This document shows, piece by piece, positions 7,072-15,655 of a DNA stretch of 36,712 nucleotides (the stretch's first letter is position 1; each line of letters begins with the position of its first letter). The DNA comes from a virus: positions 1 to 36,712 of IMG/VR virus record IMGVR_UViG_3300048589_001254. The stretch is one strand, 5' to 3'. A model generated the notes under the pieces. That model saw nothing but the letters and a program-made list of their open reading frames with translations. It was not told the DNA's origin and ran no database searches. Position numbers and translations under genes: made by a program.

Positions 7072-8079
7072 TTATACTGACCATTCTTGCTGTTGCCACC
7101 GGTCTAGCAGCCGCTCGCATGAGAGGCTGACGGTGTAGGCCGCCTCTGGCGCCACCGTGTGCGTCGCTGATGTCACGTTCCAAAGACCATCGACGGCCGC
7201 GCGAAACCCCGAAAGTCTGAGCCTGCAGTCCGCAGAAATCCTCGGGTCGCCTTCTAGCTCAAGCCTTCCCGTAACGCCCTGCTTCAGCGTCAGAGAGAGC
7301 TTAGCGGTGGCTGCCTGCTCAGCCCGCTCTCTAGACGAAAACACCTCCCGAAAGCGAAAAACGGGCTTTCCGCTGCCGACGACGACCTTCTCGCTTTGCG
7401 CAGATGTGAGATCGAAGGCCTCCGCTTCAACCGCCCCATAAAGCGGCCTGCTCACGAAATCAAAATCCCAAGAGAGAACCTTGCCGCCCAAGGCCTCAAT
7501 CTCGACAACAGGCAGCGCCTCGCCTGACACGCTCAACCCAGAGCCCTGCGGCATGACAAGCACCGTCTCGTCCTGAATCTTGAGCGAGAGCGCGTGCTCG
7601 CCGGCAAGCCTCGAGAGAAAGTGGACGGCCGACTCGTTTCTCTGGGAGATCTCAAAGACTGGCACGCGAGAAAGCTCGGCCGAGGCCTTCACCTTAAGCC
7701 CGTAGGCTCGGCCGAGCTCGTCCAAAACTCCTTTGAGGTCTTGTGCCGCATAAAGCCTGGAGGAGGCGGTTTTCAGATCTTTTAGGGTGTCAAAGCCCTT
7801 GCCGGTAAGGCGCATAACGCCGCGGCTTGAGATCGACACCTCGTCGACAAAAAAGCTCCCCATGGGGGTGAGGCTTTCGCCCCAGCCAAGCGCCACGCTG
7901 ATCCGGTGGCCTCTTTCTGGGACAGCGAGCCGGCCGTCTGAGTCGTCAAAGACAAGCTCGAGTTGATCGGAGAGAAGACCACGCTCGTCTCTCAGGACAA
8001 GCCGCTGAAGCCTCTCGCGGTAGACCCCTTCTTTCTCCTCGCCGTCGATTGTGACAAGAACCCCCGGCTTTAGTCCCAA
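7072..8079 (-). CDS. D: Tail protein gpD (P2 late-control D family, baseplate hub)
   Basis: At 335 residues this is close to P2 gpD and is the last gene of the tail operon, as in P2. The family forms the hub at the centre of the baseplate (gp27-like), on which the gpV spike sits. Family text includes LGWGESLTPMGSFFVDEVSIS, RGVMRLTGKGFDTLKDLKTASSRLY, ISQRNESAVHFLSRLAGEHAL and WNVTSATHTV. The start is TTG overlapping the last codons of the gpX gene by ten bases. No terminator with a T-run was seen after its stop. Confidence 0.88.
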   Translation of the reverse strand: MGLKPGVLVTIDGEEKEGVYRERLQRLVLRDERGLLSDQLELVFDDSDGRLAVPERGHRISVALGWGESLTPMGSFFVDEVSISSRGVMRLTGKGFDTLKDLKTASSRLYAAQDLKGVLDELGRAYGLKVKASAELSRVPVFEISQRNESAVHFLSRLAGEHALSLKIQDETVLVMPQGSGLSVSGEALPVVEIEALGGKVLSWDFDFVSRPLYGAVEAEAFDLTSAQSEKVVVGSGKPVFRFREVFSSRERAEQAATAKLSLTLKQGVTGRLELEGDPRISADCRLRLSGFRAAVDGLWNVTSATHTVAPEAAYTVSLSCERLLDRWQQQEWSV

Positions 8080-8279
8080 AGCGAGATCTCTCTACGCTCT
8101 GGCCGCGCGCTGCGCGGCGGACTTGGGAGAACAATCTCGACCCCCTCAGGCAGCACGGCAGGCAGCTCTGCAAGGTGCGGATTTAGCTCAAGCACCTCTT
8201 CGACGACGCTGGCCGTCTTGCCAAAGACCGTGTGGCAGATGAAGTCCAGCACCTCGCCCCCTCGCGTCACGTAGATCAT
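8070..8279 (-). CDS. X: Tail protein gpX (LysM-like)
   Basis: A 69-residue protein of the P2 gpX family, a small LysM-like tail protein between U and D. Recognisable text is RGGEVLDFICHTVFGKTASVVEEVLELNPHLA split over residues 6-37, with hydrophobic PEGVEIVLP near the end. It overlaps the upstream U gene by ATGA. In P2-like phages it helps to assemble the tail end, probably as an adaptor between tube and hub. Confidence 0.88.
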   Translation of the reverse strand: MIYVTRGGEVLDFICHTVFGKTASVVEEVLELNPHLAELPAVLPEGVEIVLPSPPRSARPERREISLWD

Positions 8280-8698
8280 AGGGCCTTGGCCGGACTGGCA
8301 GCGTCATCGACTGTCACGCTTTTAAGGGAAAGCCTAAAGGCCACCTTCCGCGCCTTGCCGTCACCGCGAAAACTCGAAAGATCCTCGCTGAGCGAGACCA
8401 CCGCCCAGCTGCCAAGGGACCGCCCTTCGGAGTCGACCAGAAGCAGTGGCTCCCCCCTGTAAGCCTCGTCTTTCAGAGCCTTCAACGGGTCATCGGTGGA
8501 GGCCCTTTCTGCATAGGTCTCGCCCACCACGTCGACCTCAAGCGTCCTGCGGCCCATGTAGCTTAGCGCTGACACGCCGCCAAGCCTCTCCTGCTCTGTC
8601 CAATTAAAGCTCTCGCCCCTTGTCAGCCTCTCAAACATGCTTTTTCCGGCCAGAAAGCGAAAGGATCCCAGCGCAAAGAGGGCTTTCCCTTCAGTCAT
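8276..8698 (-). CDS. U: Tail protein gpU
   Basis: A 140-residue protein of the P2 gpU family, following the tape measure gene with an eight-base overlap and preceding gpX, as in P2. Typical text is LFALGSFRFLAGKSMFERL, SFNWTEQERLGGVSALSYMG, RRTLEVDVVGETY and LVDSEGRSLGSWAVVSLSE. It is a structural tail protein that acts with gpD and gpX at the baseplate end of the tube. Confidence 0.88.
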   Translation of the reverse strand: MTEGKALFALGSFRFLAGKSMFERLTRGESFNWTEQERLGGVSALSYMGRRTLEVDVVGETYAERASTDDPLKALKDEAYRGEPLLLVDSEGRSLGSWAVVSLSEDLSSFRGDGKARKVAFRLSLKSVTVDDAASPAKAL

Positions 8699-10865
8699 AA
8701 AGCCTTGCCCTCCAGGCCTTGGCCTCTTCGTCTTTGACCTCGCGCAAGACGTCTTTGAGCTTGGCTGCGATCTCGGCAGTCGTGGCCTTAGGCTCTGTGA
8801 CGTTGACGGTGATGGGGGCGTTTAGGATCGACTGACTCGGCCCGCCGCGAGGGCCTGCTCCGGCCGCCGCCAGCGGCACCGTACCGGTGGCCTTGAGCGA
8901 GGTCATGCGGGTCATGAAGTCTGCCACCGACCGGCCGCCCGCCTGCAGGCTTTGCGTGATCTTGTCCCAGTTGTCGTAGACAAGGTAGGAGGCCGCGGCG
9001 AGCCCTGCGATGGCAAGCCCGATCCCAGAGCCAATCAGCGCCACTTCAAGCGCGCCGACTCCCGCCGTAGCGGCCGCCATCGCTCCCGAAGCTACCGCCC
9101 CGAAACTGAGCCAGGCCCCTTTAAAGAGGGCAACCGCCCCGACGGCCGTTGAGATCGGGATAAAAAGGGCGCCGATTGCTGCTGCCGCGCCGCCCACGCC
9201 AAGCGCCACGCTCGAAAGAGCCTTTGTGACCTGTGGATTGGCAAGCGCCCAGTCGCGTGTTTTGTCGACCACTCCTGCCAGTCCCCCGGCAAGCTGCGCG
9301 AGGTCTGAAAGGAGAGGCTTGCCGAGCACGTTTAAAAGATCCGACAGCGAGGCTTTGAGCCTGAGAAGTGAGGCGCTCGCCGTGGCGGCCTCAAGCCCAA
9401 GCTTCCCCAGTGCTGTCCCCTCGGAAAGGGTCCTTATCTCAGCCTCGCGCGACCGCAGGGCCGACAGCCGCGAGGCGGCCCCGCTGTCGCCGCGAGCCGC
9501 CTTGACGGCGACATTTACAAGCTCCGAGATGCCGGCCAGACCTTCGCGCCCGAAAAGCTTCTCGAGGATTTTGAGCCGCTGGCCTGAGCCCATGGGGGCA
9601 AGCTTGGCGCCGAGCTCCTCCATGACCGAGATAAAAGGCCGCATGCCGCGTGTTTTTGGGTCGACGACCCGAATGCCCAGCGCCCGGAGAAGCTTGGCCT
9701 GCTCGGTCTTTGGCGTGCCGCCGACACTGTCGTGAACAAGCGGATCGAGAAAAGCTCCCTTGAGCGCTGTGGCCGCAACCGAGCCCTTCACCCCGACATC
9801 CGCCAGCATCGCCACCGACGCCATCACCGTCTCAAGCGGGATCTTGGCGGCGTTGGCGACCGAGCCGACGTGCTTTAGGACGTCTGCGATCTCGGTGAGG
9901 TTGGTGTCGGAGACGTCGGCTGTGTACTGAACGACATCCCCAATGCGCGAGAGCCGCGAGATCGGCAGCTCGAAGGCATGCGCGATGCCGGTGAGCAGAC
10001 TTACCGACTGCTGGGGCAAAATGTCACCGACCTTGGACACCGCGAGGATGGCCTTGAGGTTGGCTTCGGTGATGTCTTTAAACTGAAGGCCGGCTGTCCC
10101 CATCTGGATCATGGCGGAGGCAACCTCTTCGCCCGTGTAGCCAAACTGGGTCGAAACCCGCGCTGCCATGCGCTCTAGGGTCGCAAGGTCTCTCTCCTGG
10201 CGCGCTGTGTCCTTGTAGTCTGGCCCCGACAACACCCGCGAGCGAACGCGCGCCATGACAGCCTCAAGGCTCATGGCCGTCTGAAGCGGCAGCGACGCCC
10301 CACTCAGCACCCCCCTGCCAAATCCCGAAGCAGCACCGCCGATCATGGCAAGCTGAGACGCCCTGCTGCTCAAGGCCTCAGCCGACCTCCGCAGAGCCAA
10401 GTGCCGATCCGACTTGGCTCTCAGCCGGTCAAAGACATTCTCCTGATCGGAAAGCCTCTCGGAGAGCCCCCGAATCGAGAGCCCCGCCTCCCGCGCCTCG
10501 CGCTTTAGGACTCGAAGCCGGGTGGTCTTCCCCTCAAAGGCGTCTTTGAGCCGCGAGGCTGAGACTCTTGCCGCGTCAAACTCTCTGGCCAGGCGCCGAC
10601 TCGGCTCGCCGGCAGCCTTGATCTCGGCGGCCAGCGCCCTCACCCGCCCCTCGGCTGTCTTCCACTGGGAGTGGGCCTCAAGCGTGGCCTTGGCCTGCCC
10701 CCGCATCTGGCCAGCAAGCTTGTCGTGGCGGCGCAGCTCGTCGAGCGCCAGGCTTGCCCGCTTGAGCTCACCGCCAAGCCCGCGCGTCACCCCCGAGAGA
10801 TTCTTGAGCGGAAGGGAGAGAAGGTCCTTGGCGGCAAGGCTTACCCTTATTTTGAAATCGGCCAT
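8691..10865 (-). CDS. T: Tail tape measure protein gpT
   Basis: At 724 residues this sets tail length and may assist DNA passage. Residues 1-180 are heptad-rich coiled coil (for example LKRASLALDELRRHDKLAGQ). About 200-430 matches the minor-tail/tape-measure conserved core (GYTGEEVASAMIQMGTAGLQ; TNLTEIADVLKHVGSVANAA; VAMLADVGVKGSVAATALKG). About 535-635 contains hydrophobic glycine/alanine-rich segments expected to enter the host inner membrane. The ATG lies inside the end of the E' frame, so the two overlap by 19 bases. Tape measure size suggests a tail of about P2 length. Confidence 0.93.
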   Translation of the reverse strand: MADFKIRVSLAAKDLLSLPLKNLSGVTRGLGGELKRASLALDELRRHDKLAGQMRGQAKATLEAHSQWKTAEGRVRALAAEIKAAGEPSRRLAREFDAARVSASRLKDAFEGKTTRLRVLKREAREAGLSIRGLSERLSDQENVFDRLRAKSDRHLALRRSAEALSSRASQLAMIGGAASGFGRGVLSGASLPLQTAMSLEAVMARVRSRVLSGPDYKDTARQERDLATLERMAARVSTQFGYTGEEVASAMIQMGTAGLQFKDITEANLKAILAVSKVGDILPQQSVSLLTGIAHAFELPISRLSRIGDVVQYTADVSDTNLTEIADVLKHVGSVANAAKIPLETVMASVAMLADVGVKGSVAATALKGAFLDPLVHDSVGGTPKTEQAKLLRALGIRVVDPKTRGMRPFISVMEELGAKLAPMGSGQRLKILEKLFGREGLAGISELVNVAVKAARGDSGAASRLSALRSREAEIRTLSEGTALGKLGLEAATASASLLRLKASLSDLLNVLGKPLLSDLAQLAGGLAGVVDKTRDWALANPQVTKALSSVALGVGGAAAAIGALFIPISTAVGAVALFKGAWLSFGAVASGAMAAATAGVGALEVALIGSGIGLAIAGLAAASYLVYDNWDKITQSLQAGGRSVADFMTRMTSLKATGTVPLAAAGAGPRGGPSQSILNAPITVNVTEPKATTAEIAAKLKDVLREVKDEEAKAWRARLYD

Positions 10866-11277
10866 GTCGCCTTGAGCCTCTCAAGCGCTAGCTGGTGGTA
10901 GAGGGAAAGCTCGTCGGCCGCCAGCGCGTCAATCGCCTCGATCGTCCAGTGAAAGACAAAAGCTAGATCCGCTTTGACCTCAAGCAGTGCCCGCCTCCCG
11001 TCTGGCAGCTCCTCTAGGGAGCAAGGCCTAAAAAACCAGCTACCTTGTCAGACACCTTCCGGTAGTCGGCAAAGTCGAGTTCTCTCACCTCATCCGGGCT
11101 CCACTCGGCCAGGTGGCTAATCAGATGCAAGGTCTTGGCGGCCTCCGTGTCGTAGCGGTCGACCATCTCGAGGTCTTTTACCTTGGCCCTGCGAAGCTCA
11201 ATCGTGCGAACAAGCCCCCGGCCCGAAAGCTCGACGGGATAGGAAAGCTCGATTACCTCTTTTTTCATGCCCTTCAT
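10847..11277 (-). CDS. E': Tail assembly chaperone gpE+E' (programmed -1 frameshift product)
   Basis: Ribosomes that slip back one base at TTTTTTA (11035-11029, minus strand) leave the E frame after codon 83 and add 60 codons, ending at TAA 10849-10847, for 143 residues in total; P2 gpE+E' is 142. The added part reads SLEELPDGRRALLEVKADLA, then HWTIEAIDALAADELSLYHQ, typical of the helical E' end. The extension covers the gap 10866-11013, which otherwise has no gene. The long form binds the tape measure during tail assembly; the short gpE binds the tube subunit. Confidence 0.85.
11008..11035 (-). promoter_or_regulatory. -1 ribosomal frameshift signal in E
   Basis: The heptamer TTTTTTA lies in the correct phase (GGT TTT TTA). 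Six bases later comes a hairpin, GCTCC-CTAGA-GGAGC (minus strand, 11022 to 11008), whose loop holds the E stop codon TAG. Heptamer, short spacer and stem are the standard parts of a bacterial -1 frameshift site. P2 uses TTTTTTG at the same place. Confidence 0.85.
11014..11277 (-). CDS. E: Tail assembly chaperone gpE (short form)
   Basis: An 87-residue protein of the P2 gpE family, between tube (FII) and tape measure (T). Text such as VIELSYPVELSGRGLVRTIE and LRRAKVKDLEMVDRYD is typical. It starts at ATG 11277, overlapping the tube stop by four bases, and ends with TAG just past the slippery site. The strand-rich first half and helical second half fit a chaperone for tube subunits. Confidence 0.88.
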   Translation of the reverse strand: MKGMKKEVIELSYPVELSGRGLVRTIELRRAKVKDLEMVDRYDTEAAKTLHLISHLAEWSPDEVRELDFADYRKVSDKVAGFLGLAP

Positions 11278-11792
11278 CCCCTCAGGAGGGCAGCCTTAAC
11301 GGCTGCCAGTTGGTCAACGCCGTTGATGCGGCGCACCATGTTGTCGGCGTCGATCTCAACAAGCACCTCTTCGGCATGCGCGTAGCGGTAGTAGGTGCAG
11401 TAGAGGCGAAACTTCATGGCCGTGTTCTCGCCGGCCTTCCAGGCGCCAAAGTCGATCTCGGTGATGATGCCCCGCATGTGGCAGCTCACCGGAATGGCCA
11501 GCGTGTGGCGCTTCAGGGCACCGCGGACGTGAAGGGCAATGGGGCCGCCCTCCTGGAAGCCAAGCTGCTGGATCACAAAGCGGTCGTACTCGCCGAGCGT
11601 AAATTCGGCCTCGAGCTTCTCCATGCCCATCTCGATGGGAATGGGAAGGTCCATGCCGCCGGCGCGGTAGTCTTCGACCTTGTAGGTGAGCTTGGGCAGA
11701 ACGATCTCGTCGACCATGCCCGCGTAGCCGCGGCCGTCGACAAAGAGCGTAAAATGCGTGAGCTTCTGCGGGAGATTGCTAAGTAGCGTCAC
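11274..11792 (-). CDS. FII: Tail tube protein gpFII
   Basis: This 172-residue protein matches the P2 gpFII tube family in length and text: PQKLTHFTLFVDGRGYAGMV, DEIVLPKLTYKVEDYRAGGM, DLPIPIEMGMEKLEAEFTLG and SCHMRGIITEIDFGAWKAGE. The GTG start has a GGAGG site ten bases away, directly after the sheath stop. Subunits stack as hexameric rings inside the sheath. Confidence 0.93.
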   Translation of the reverse strand: MTLLSNLPQKLTHFTLFVDGRGYAGMVDEIVLPKLTYKVEDYRAGGMDLPIPIEMGMEKLEAEFTLGEYDRFVIQQLGFQEGGPIALHVRGALKRHTLAIPVSCHMRGIITEIDFGAWKAGENTAMKFRLYCTYYRYAHAEEVLVEIDADNMVRRINGVDQLAAVKAALLRG

Positions 11793-11794
11793 CT

Positions 11795-12958
11795 TTAGAA
11801 GACCTCCTTGATGTGATCGTCCGACAGAAGGGAGCGGAAGGTGATCCGCTCGGCCGGGTAGGGCGGCGTAAACTCATAGTCAAACGTGACGTGGCCTTCG
11901 GTGATCTGCGAGACAGAGTTCACCTCTGGGTCTATCCAGCAGTGGCCACCGAGGATCGCCTCCTGGGCCTTGAGGTCGCGGAAGTAGTTGTTGATGCTCT
12001 CTGTGACCTGCGCGACGTAGCTTTTGGTGATGTTGCGGTCGACGGCCCAAAGGTGGCTAGCGAGGATGGCATCATCGATAAAATCCCTGAGGCGCCGCAC
12101 GTTGATGAACTTGTGCCGCGCGTCGAGCGCGTCGGCCTCATCAAAAAGGGTCCGGTTGCCCCACAGGCGAAAGCCCTGCTCGTTCACAAAGGTGGCGATT
12201 TTATTTTTGTTCAAAAGGTTGGCACCGGACTCGCCCGACGAGGGGTCGAGCGAAAACTCGACCGGATGGCTCACCCCGACCACCGACGAGCAAAGCCGGT
12301 TAGACGGCGACACCCAAAAGCCCAGCTCAGCATCAGTCTTGGCGATCACGGCGGCTACCAGAGCCGAGCCGCCGACACTCCCGATCGGGGCGGCCAGGCG
12401 GACGTTGGGATAGACGGGATAGAGCCTTGAGCCGCGAAGGCTTGCAAAGCTGCCGATCACCGCTTGCAGATCCCCGCTGTCGGGGCTCTCAATCGGTGCC
12501 ACAGCGCGCAGCCGCCCTGCCACGACATTGAGGGCGGCCCTCACCGACTCGTCGGCGGAAAACTCGGGCGCGATCACAATGCGCGGCTGAGCGCCAAGCG
12601 TTGCCTTGGCCTTAAGCAGGCTGTAAACCCCCGTCAGCTCGCCTTGGACCCCTGCCACCTGGGTCGCCGGCGCGTCAGCTTCGCCAGGCCCGACTGAGAC
12701 GACGACACAGACAGCCTGCGTCTCCTCGTAGATCGCAGCCAGAGTCTTGGGCAGACTCCCCGGCGCGTCGAGCCCGCCGAAAAGCTCTCTGGCTTGCCTC
12801 GCCCCTCTCACGAGAAAGGGTGTGTGGGCTGTCAGCTTGTCTGACAGAGCCGACGTGCCGACGACGCCAATGACCGACGTGGCGGGGGTTCTGACGGCCG
12901 GGGCAGCTCTCGTCGTAACCGGCACGACTTCGATTCCATGCCAAAAACCTTCAGCCAC
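11795..12958 (-). CDS. FI: Contractile tail sheath protein gpFI
   Basis: A 387-residue sheath protein, near the 396 of P2 gpFI. The N-terminal part (TTRAAPAVRTPATSVIGVVG; FLVRGARQARELFG; GVYSLLKAKATLGAQPRIVI) and the C-terminal part (RLCSSVVGVSHPVEFSLD; RDFIDDAILASHLWAVDRNI; GGHCWIDPEVNS) are family hallmarks. It forms the contracting outer sheath, so the particle is a myovirus. The start is GTG with AGGAGG upstream, overlapping by eight bases the stop of a 50-codon gene. Confidence 0.95.
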   Translation of the reverse strand: MAEGFWHGIEVVPVTTRAAPAVRTPATSVIGVVGTSALSDKLTAHTPFLVRGARQARELFGGLDAPGSLPKTLAAIYEETQAVCVVVSVGPGEADAPATQVAGVQGELTGVYSLLKAKATLGAQPRIVIAPEFSADESVRAALNVVAGRLRAVAPIESPDSGDLQAVIGSFASLRGSRLYPVYPNVRLAAPIGSVGGSALVAAVIAKTDAELGFWVSPSNRLCSSVVGVSHPVEFSLDPSSGESGANLLNKNKIATFVNEQGFRLWGNRTLFDEADALDARHKFINVRRLRDFIDDAILASHLWAVDRNITKSYVAQVTESINNYFRDLKAQEAILGGHCWIDPEVNSVSQITEGHVTFDYEFTPPYPAERITFRSLLSDDHIKEVF

Positions 12959-13103
12959 CTGGCAACCTCCTCTGTTCGAGTGCCGTGATCCTGGCTTCCT
13001 GCTCGGTGACTTTCGTCTGAAGGGCTCTAACCTCGCCTGCCATCAGCTCTTGAAGCCTTCTGGCCTCGTCGACCAGGAGCGCTATCTGCTCTTCGAGAGT
13101 CAC
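12951..13103 (-). CDS. 50-residue coiled-coil protein between fibre and sheath genes
   Basis: A GTG at 13103, four bases after the tail-fibre stop and with GGAG upstream, opens a 50-codon frame that fills the gap exactly and ends by overlapping the sheath start. The product is highly charged and heptad-like throughout (EEQIALLVDEARRLQELM, then VRALQTKVTEQEARITALEQ), so a parallel coiled coil is likely. I know no family. In P2 this slot holds the fibre assembly gene G; this is far too short for gpG. It may be a fibre accessory or a tail completion peptide. Confidence 0.72.
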   Translation of the reverse strand: MTLEEQIALLVDEARRLQELMAGEVRALQTKVTEQEARITALEQRRLPGG

Positions 13104-13107
13104 GTCC

Positions 13108-14229
13108 CTACTCCATAAAGAAAATGGCAGGCTTTCGCGCTGCCCGAGAAAAAAGGGCGCCGTCTGGTATCTCTAGACGCAGCAGTCCCGCCTTTGGACC
13201 AACAGAGGCAAGGTCTGCCTCGGAGAACTCAAACTCGACAAGTCCGCCGCTCATATAGAGATACTTCTCGCTGTAGCCAGCCGTTTCGAGGCGAAAGCGA
13301 CGCTGAATGTTGTCGAGATAGAGATCAAGCGTCAGCTCGCGCGGAAAAGTCGCGCCTGCGGGAAGGAGCCAGAAATCTCGAAGCCCGACCCTGAGGCTTC
13401 CTCCTGTCTTCTTGGTAAACTCGAACTCGATCAATTCCGTACCCCGGGCGGGAGACAAGAAGTTGAGCTCGATTTCCAGTAGGAGAGCTTGAGCCCCTTC
13501 CCCGGCAGGCCAGCCAAGGAGCGCTCCAAGCCGCCCCTTGTAGCGGGCAAGTTCCTCCCGAGCCTCAGCCTTCACGGCTAAAAGCTCACCTTTGACCCCC
13601 TGAACAAGCCTCTCTGTCTCGGCTTTTTGGGCCTGAAGCTCGCCCTTGAGAGAGACAAGCGAGGCCTTGGCAACCTCCTTGAAGGTCAAAAGCTCCTCTC
13701 TGGTGGCCGCGAGGTCTCGCATCAGCTCGAGCGTGTGGCGCTGGCCTTGAGTGAGAGACAGCGCCACCGTGGCAAGCTCTCTTGCCAAGGAGAGGTTGAG
13801 GCGCTCTCCGACCCCATCGACAGCAATGAGAGAGTCCGGGATCTCGTCGAGGATGAGGTCGATGCCAAAGAGAAGATCCTCGGACGGAAGCCGCTTGGCG
13901 ATGATCTCGCCTGCCTTGGAGAGGACGGCAAAGAGGATCGGCCCGTCCACCCCCTCGAGGCTTGCCACAATGCCCATTTCGCCGACGTCATAGGCCTCAA
14001 GGCCGCCGCGAAACTCGGCTGTGAGGTGAACGCGGTTTCCGGAAACCCGGTTTGAGTCGGCAAGCGCCGAGCCCTCGACTCTTTCCTTGAGAGCCTCCTC
14101 CAAGCCGGTGGGGTCATAGGAGGCCCGGCCCAGCTCAATGCCGACAAAGCGAAGCCTCTTGCCCCTGGCCTCGGCCTCGGCCAAGGCCTCAAGCCCGCGT
14201 CTTGTAATCCTCGGGCGCTCTATCGCCAT
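13108..14229 (-). CDS. H: Tail fibre protein, gpH-like with tail-collar N-terminus
   Basis: From the ATG at 14229 (TGATG overlap with the gpI stop) this has 373 residues. Residues 1-150 match the N-terminal tail-collar/baseplate-attachment domain of P2-type fibres (ITRRGLEALAEAEARGKRLR; RFVGIELGRASYDPTGLE; AYDVGEMGIVASLEGVDGPI; LPSEDLLFGIDLILD). Residues about 150-225 form a long coiled coil. The final 140 residues are a beta-rich tip (FWLLPAGATFPRELTLDLYL). It is short for a fibre, since P2 gpH has 669 residues, and no repeat shaft is present. The C-terminal part would decide host binding. Confidence 0.85.
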   Translation of the reverse strand: MAIERPRITRRGLEALAEAEARGKRLRFVGIELGRASYDPTGLEEALKERVEGSALADSNRVSGNRVHLTAEFRGGLEAYDVGEMGIVASLEGVDGPILFAVLSKAGEIIAKRLPSEDLLFGIDLILDEIPDSLIAVDGVGERLNLSLARELATVALSLTQGQRHTLELMRDLAATREELLTFKEVAKASLVSLKGELQAQKAETERLVQGVKGELLAVKAEAREELARYKGRLGALLGWPAGEGAQALLLEIELNFLSPARGTELIEFEFTKKTGGSLRVGLRDFWLLPAGATFPRELTLDLYLDNIQRRFRLETAGYSEKYLYMSGGLVEFEFSEADLASVGPKAGLLRLEIPDGALFSRAARKPAIFFME

Positions 14230-14795
14230 CAACGCCCCACGACCGCTGTGAGACGCTTGACGCTCGTCACCCGCGCCAGCATCGCTGCCCCGACTGTGGC
14301 CTCGGCCTCAAACATGATGTCGAGGTCAAAGCGGGCTCTAAGGGGCTTTAGCGACTCGATCACGCGCAGGATGCGGCGTCTTTCTGCCTCGCCGACAGGC
14401 CGGTTATCCTTACTCAGGAGGATGACCTTGAAGGTGTAGGGCTCCCTCGGCTCTGGGTAGTCCCACCACTCGCGGATCCTCGCCCTGACCCCAATCGTCT
14501 CCATTGCCAAGTCGATGGCAGCAAGGGTGCCGCGCAGCCTTCTGATCTTCTCAAAACGCCGTATGATCTCTCGGCGACGGCTTATCAGATCACCTTCGCT
14601 CTCCACCCCGACAAAGTCTTCGTCCCACAGCTCGACCCCCTTTTCCCAAGCCAGATACGGCAGAAAGGCCGACGGGCAGGTGTCGGTGTCAAAAAGCGAG
14701 GCAAAGTCAAAGGAAAGCCCCTCGAGCCTGCGCCCTGCGACATCTTCCAGCGCCTTCTCAAGCGGCGTAGAATTTTTCGGCAGAAGGCTTGTCAC
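14229..14795 (-). CDS. I: Baseplate protein gpI
   Basis: A 188-residue member of the P2 gpI (phage tail protein I) family, in the P2 order J-I-H. Typical text: LLPKNSTPLEKALEDVAGRR, CPSAFLPYLAWEKGVELWDE, RREIIRRFEKIRRLRGTLAA and the end VIESLKPLRARFDLDIMFEA. It builds the outer baseplate ring with gpJ and carries the fibres. The start is GTG, overlapping the gpJ stop as GTGA. Confidence 0.9.
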   Translation of the reverse strand: MTSLLPKNSTPLEKALEDVAGRRLEGLSFDFASLFDTDTCPSAFLPYLAWEKGVELWDEDFVGVESEGDLISRRREIIRRFEKIRRLRGTLAAIDLAMETIGVRARIREWWDYPEPREPYTFKVILLSKDNRPVGEAERRRILRVIESLKPLRARFDLDIMFEAEATVGAAMLARVTSVKRLTAVVGR

Positions 14796-15655
14796 GAGGA
14801 GATCTCCAGCTTGAGGCTGTCCTGACTGTCTTCAAGAAGCGGCGCCTCGAAGGCCTCGCACAAGACGCCGCCCTCCGGCTCGATCACCTCGGCCGACGTG
14901 ACGTCGTTTTTGGCATGCAGTGCGGCGTAGAGAACCGACAGCTCGAGGCTTGCCCCTACGCGAAAGCGCGTCCTAAAAAGCTCTCTGAGTGAGGCCTCGG
15001 CCTGCCCCCGAACCAGCGCCCAGTCGGCGCCGTAGGGCACCTTAAGACGCGCACGCAGGCGAAAGCGCCTCAGGCTTGCCTCCTCGACTGTCAGCTGATC
15101 AGTCAGCGCCCGGACGTAGGCCATCTTCTCGCGAAGAAGCGCCAGGTCGGCGGCCCGCACTGGCGCTTCAGCTTTGGGGTCAAAAAGAACCCACAGCTTG
15201 ACCCGCGCCGGCCCCACTTCGGCAGCATTGGCATCAACGATGTAACCGCCGCCTGAGAGCCTGACGGCCTTGGCCTGAGCGATGTAGCCGACTTTTGATC
15301 CGGCAGCCGAAAAGAGATCATCCTCGTCCAAAAACCGCCCCAGAAGGCTCTCGTCACTCTCGCCGGATGCCCTGGCGAGGCCGCGGCGCGAGACCACGTG
15401 GTCGAGGTTTGCCCCCCGGGCAAAGGCTGGCATGGTGGCGCGGGCAGCCGCATTGACCCGGGCACGCAGGAGCAGCTCGCGGTAGGCAGAGACCTCGAGC
15501 AGCTTGACGGCGGGGTCTGACTCGAAAAGGTCGACCGCCTCGCCGTAGCGAGCGCGAAAGTCCTCGAGCATCTCACGCTTGATCGCCTCAAAGCTCAAGG
15601 TCTCCAAGACCTCGGGCGCTGGCAGGCGGCGCAGGTCGATGACACCGGCTTTCAC
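14792..15655 (-). CDS. J: Baseplate wedge protein gpJ
   Basis: A 287-residue protein of the baseplate J (gp47/gpJ) family. Text includes KREMLEDFRARYGEAVDLFE, LLEVSAYRELLLRARVNAAA, ARGANLDHVVSRRGLARASG and RLRARLKVPYGADWALVRGQ. Family members form the wedge arms of the baseplate. GTG start overlapping the W stop (GTGA); flanked by W and I as in P2. Confidence 0.9.
   Translation of the reverse strand: MKAGVIDLRRLPAPEVLETLSFEAIKREMLEDFRARYGEAVDLFESDPAVKLLEVSAYRELLLRARVNAAARATMPAFARGANLDHVVSRRGLARASGESDESLLGRFLDEDDLFSAAGSKVGYIAQAKAVRLSGGGYIVDANAAEVGPARVKLWVLFDPKAEAPVRAADLALLREKMAYVRALTDQLTVEEASLRRFRLRARLKVPYGADWALVRGQAEASLRELFRTRFRVGASLELSVLYAALHAKNDVTSAEVIEPEGGVLCEAFEAPLLEDSQDSLKLEISS

Noticed and set aside
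6924-7130. 68-codon plus-strand frame with a hydrophobic stretch
   Set aside because: It overlaps the end of the gpD gene and copy B of the leader repeat, has no ribosome site, and its hydrophobic part is antisense to the gpD terminus.
9010-9735. 241-codon plus-strand frame opposite the tape measure gene
   Set aside because: Low-complexity Ala/Ser/Pro/Arg text, typical of the antisense of a GC-rich gene; the minus strand is clearly the tape measure protein.
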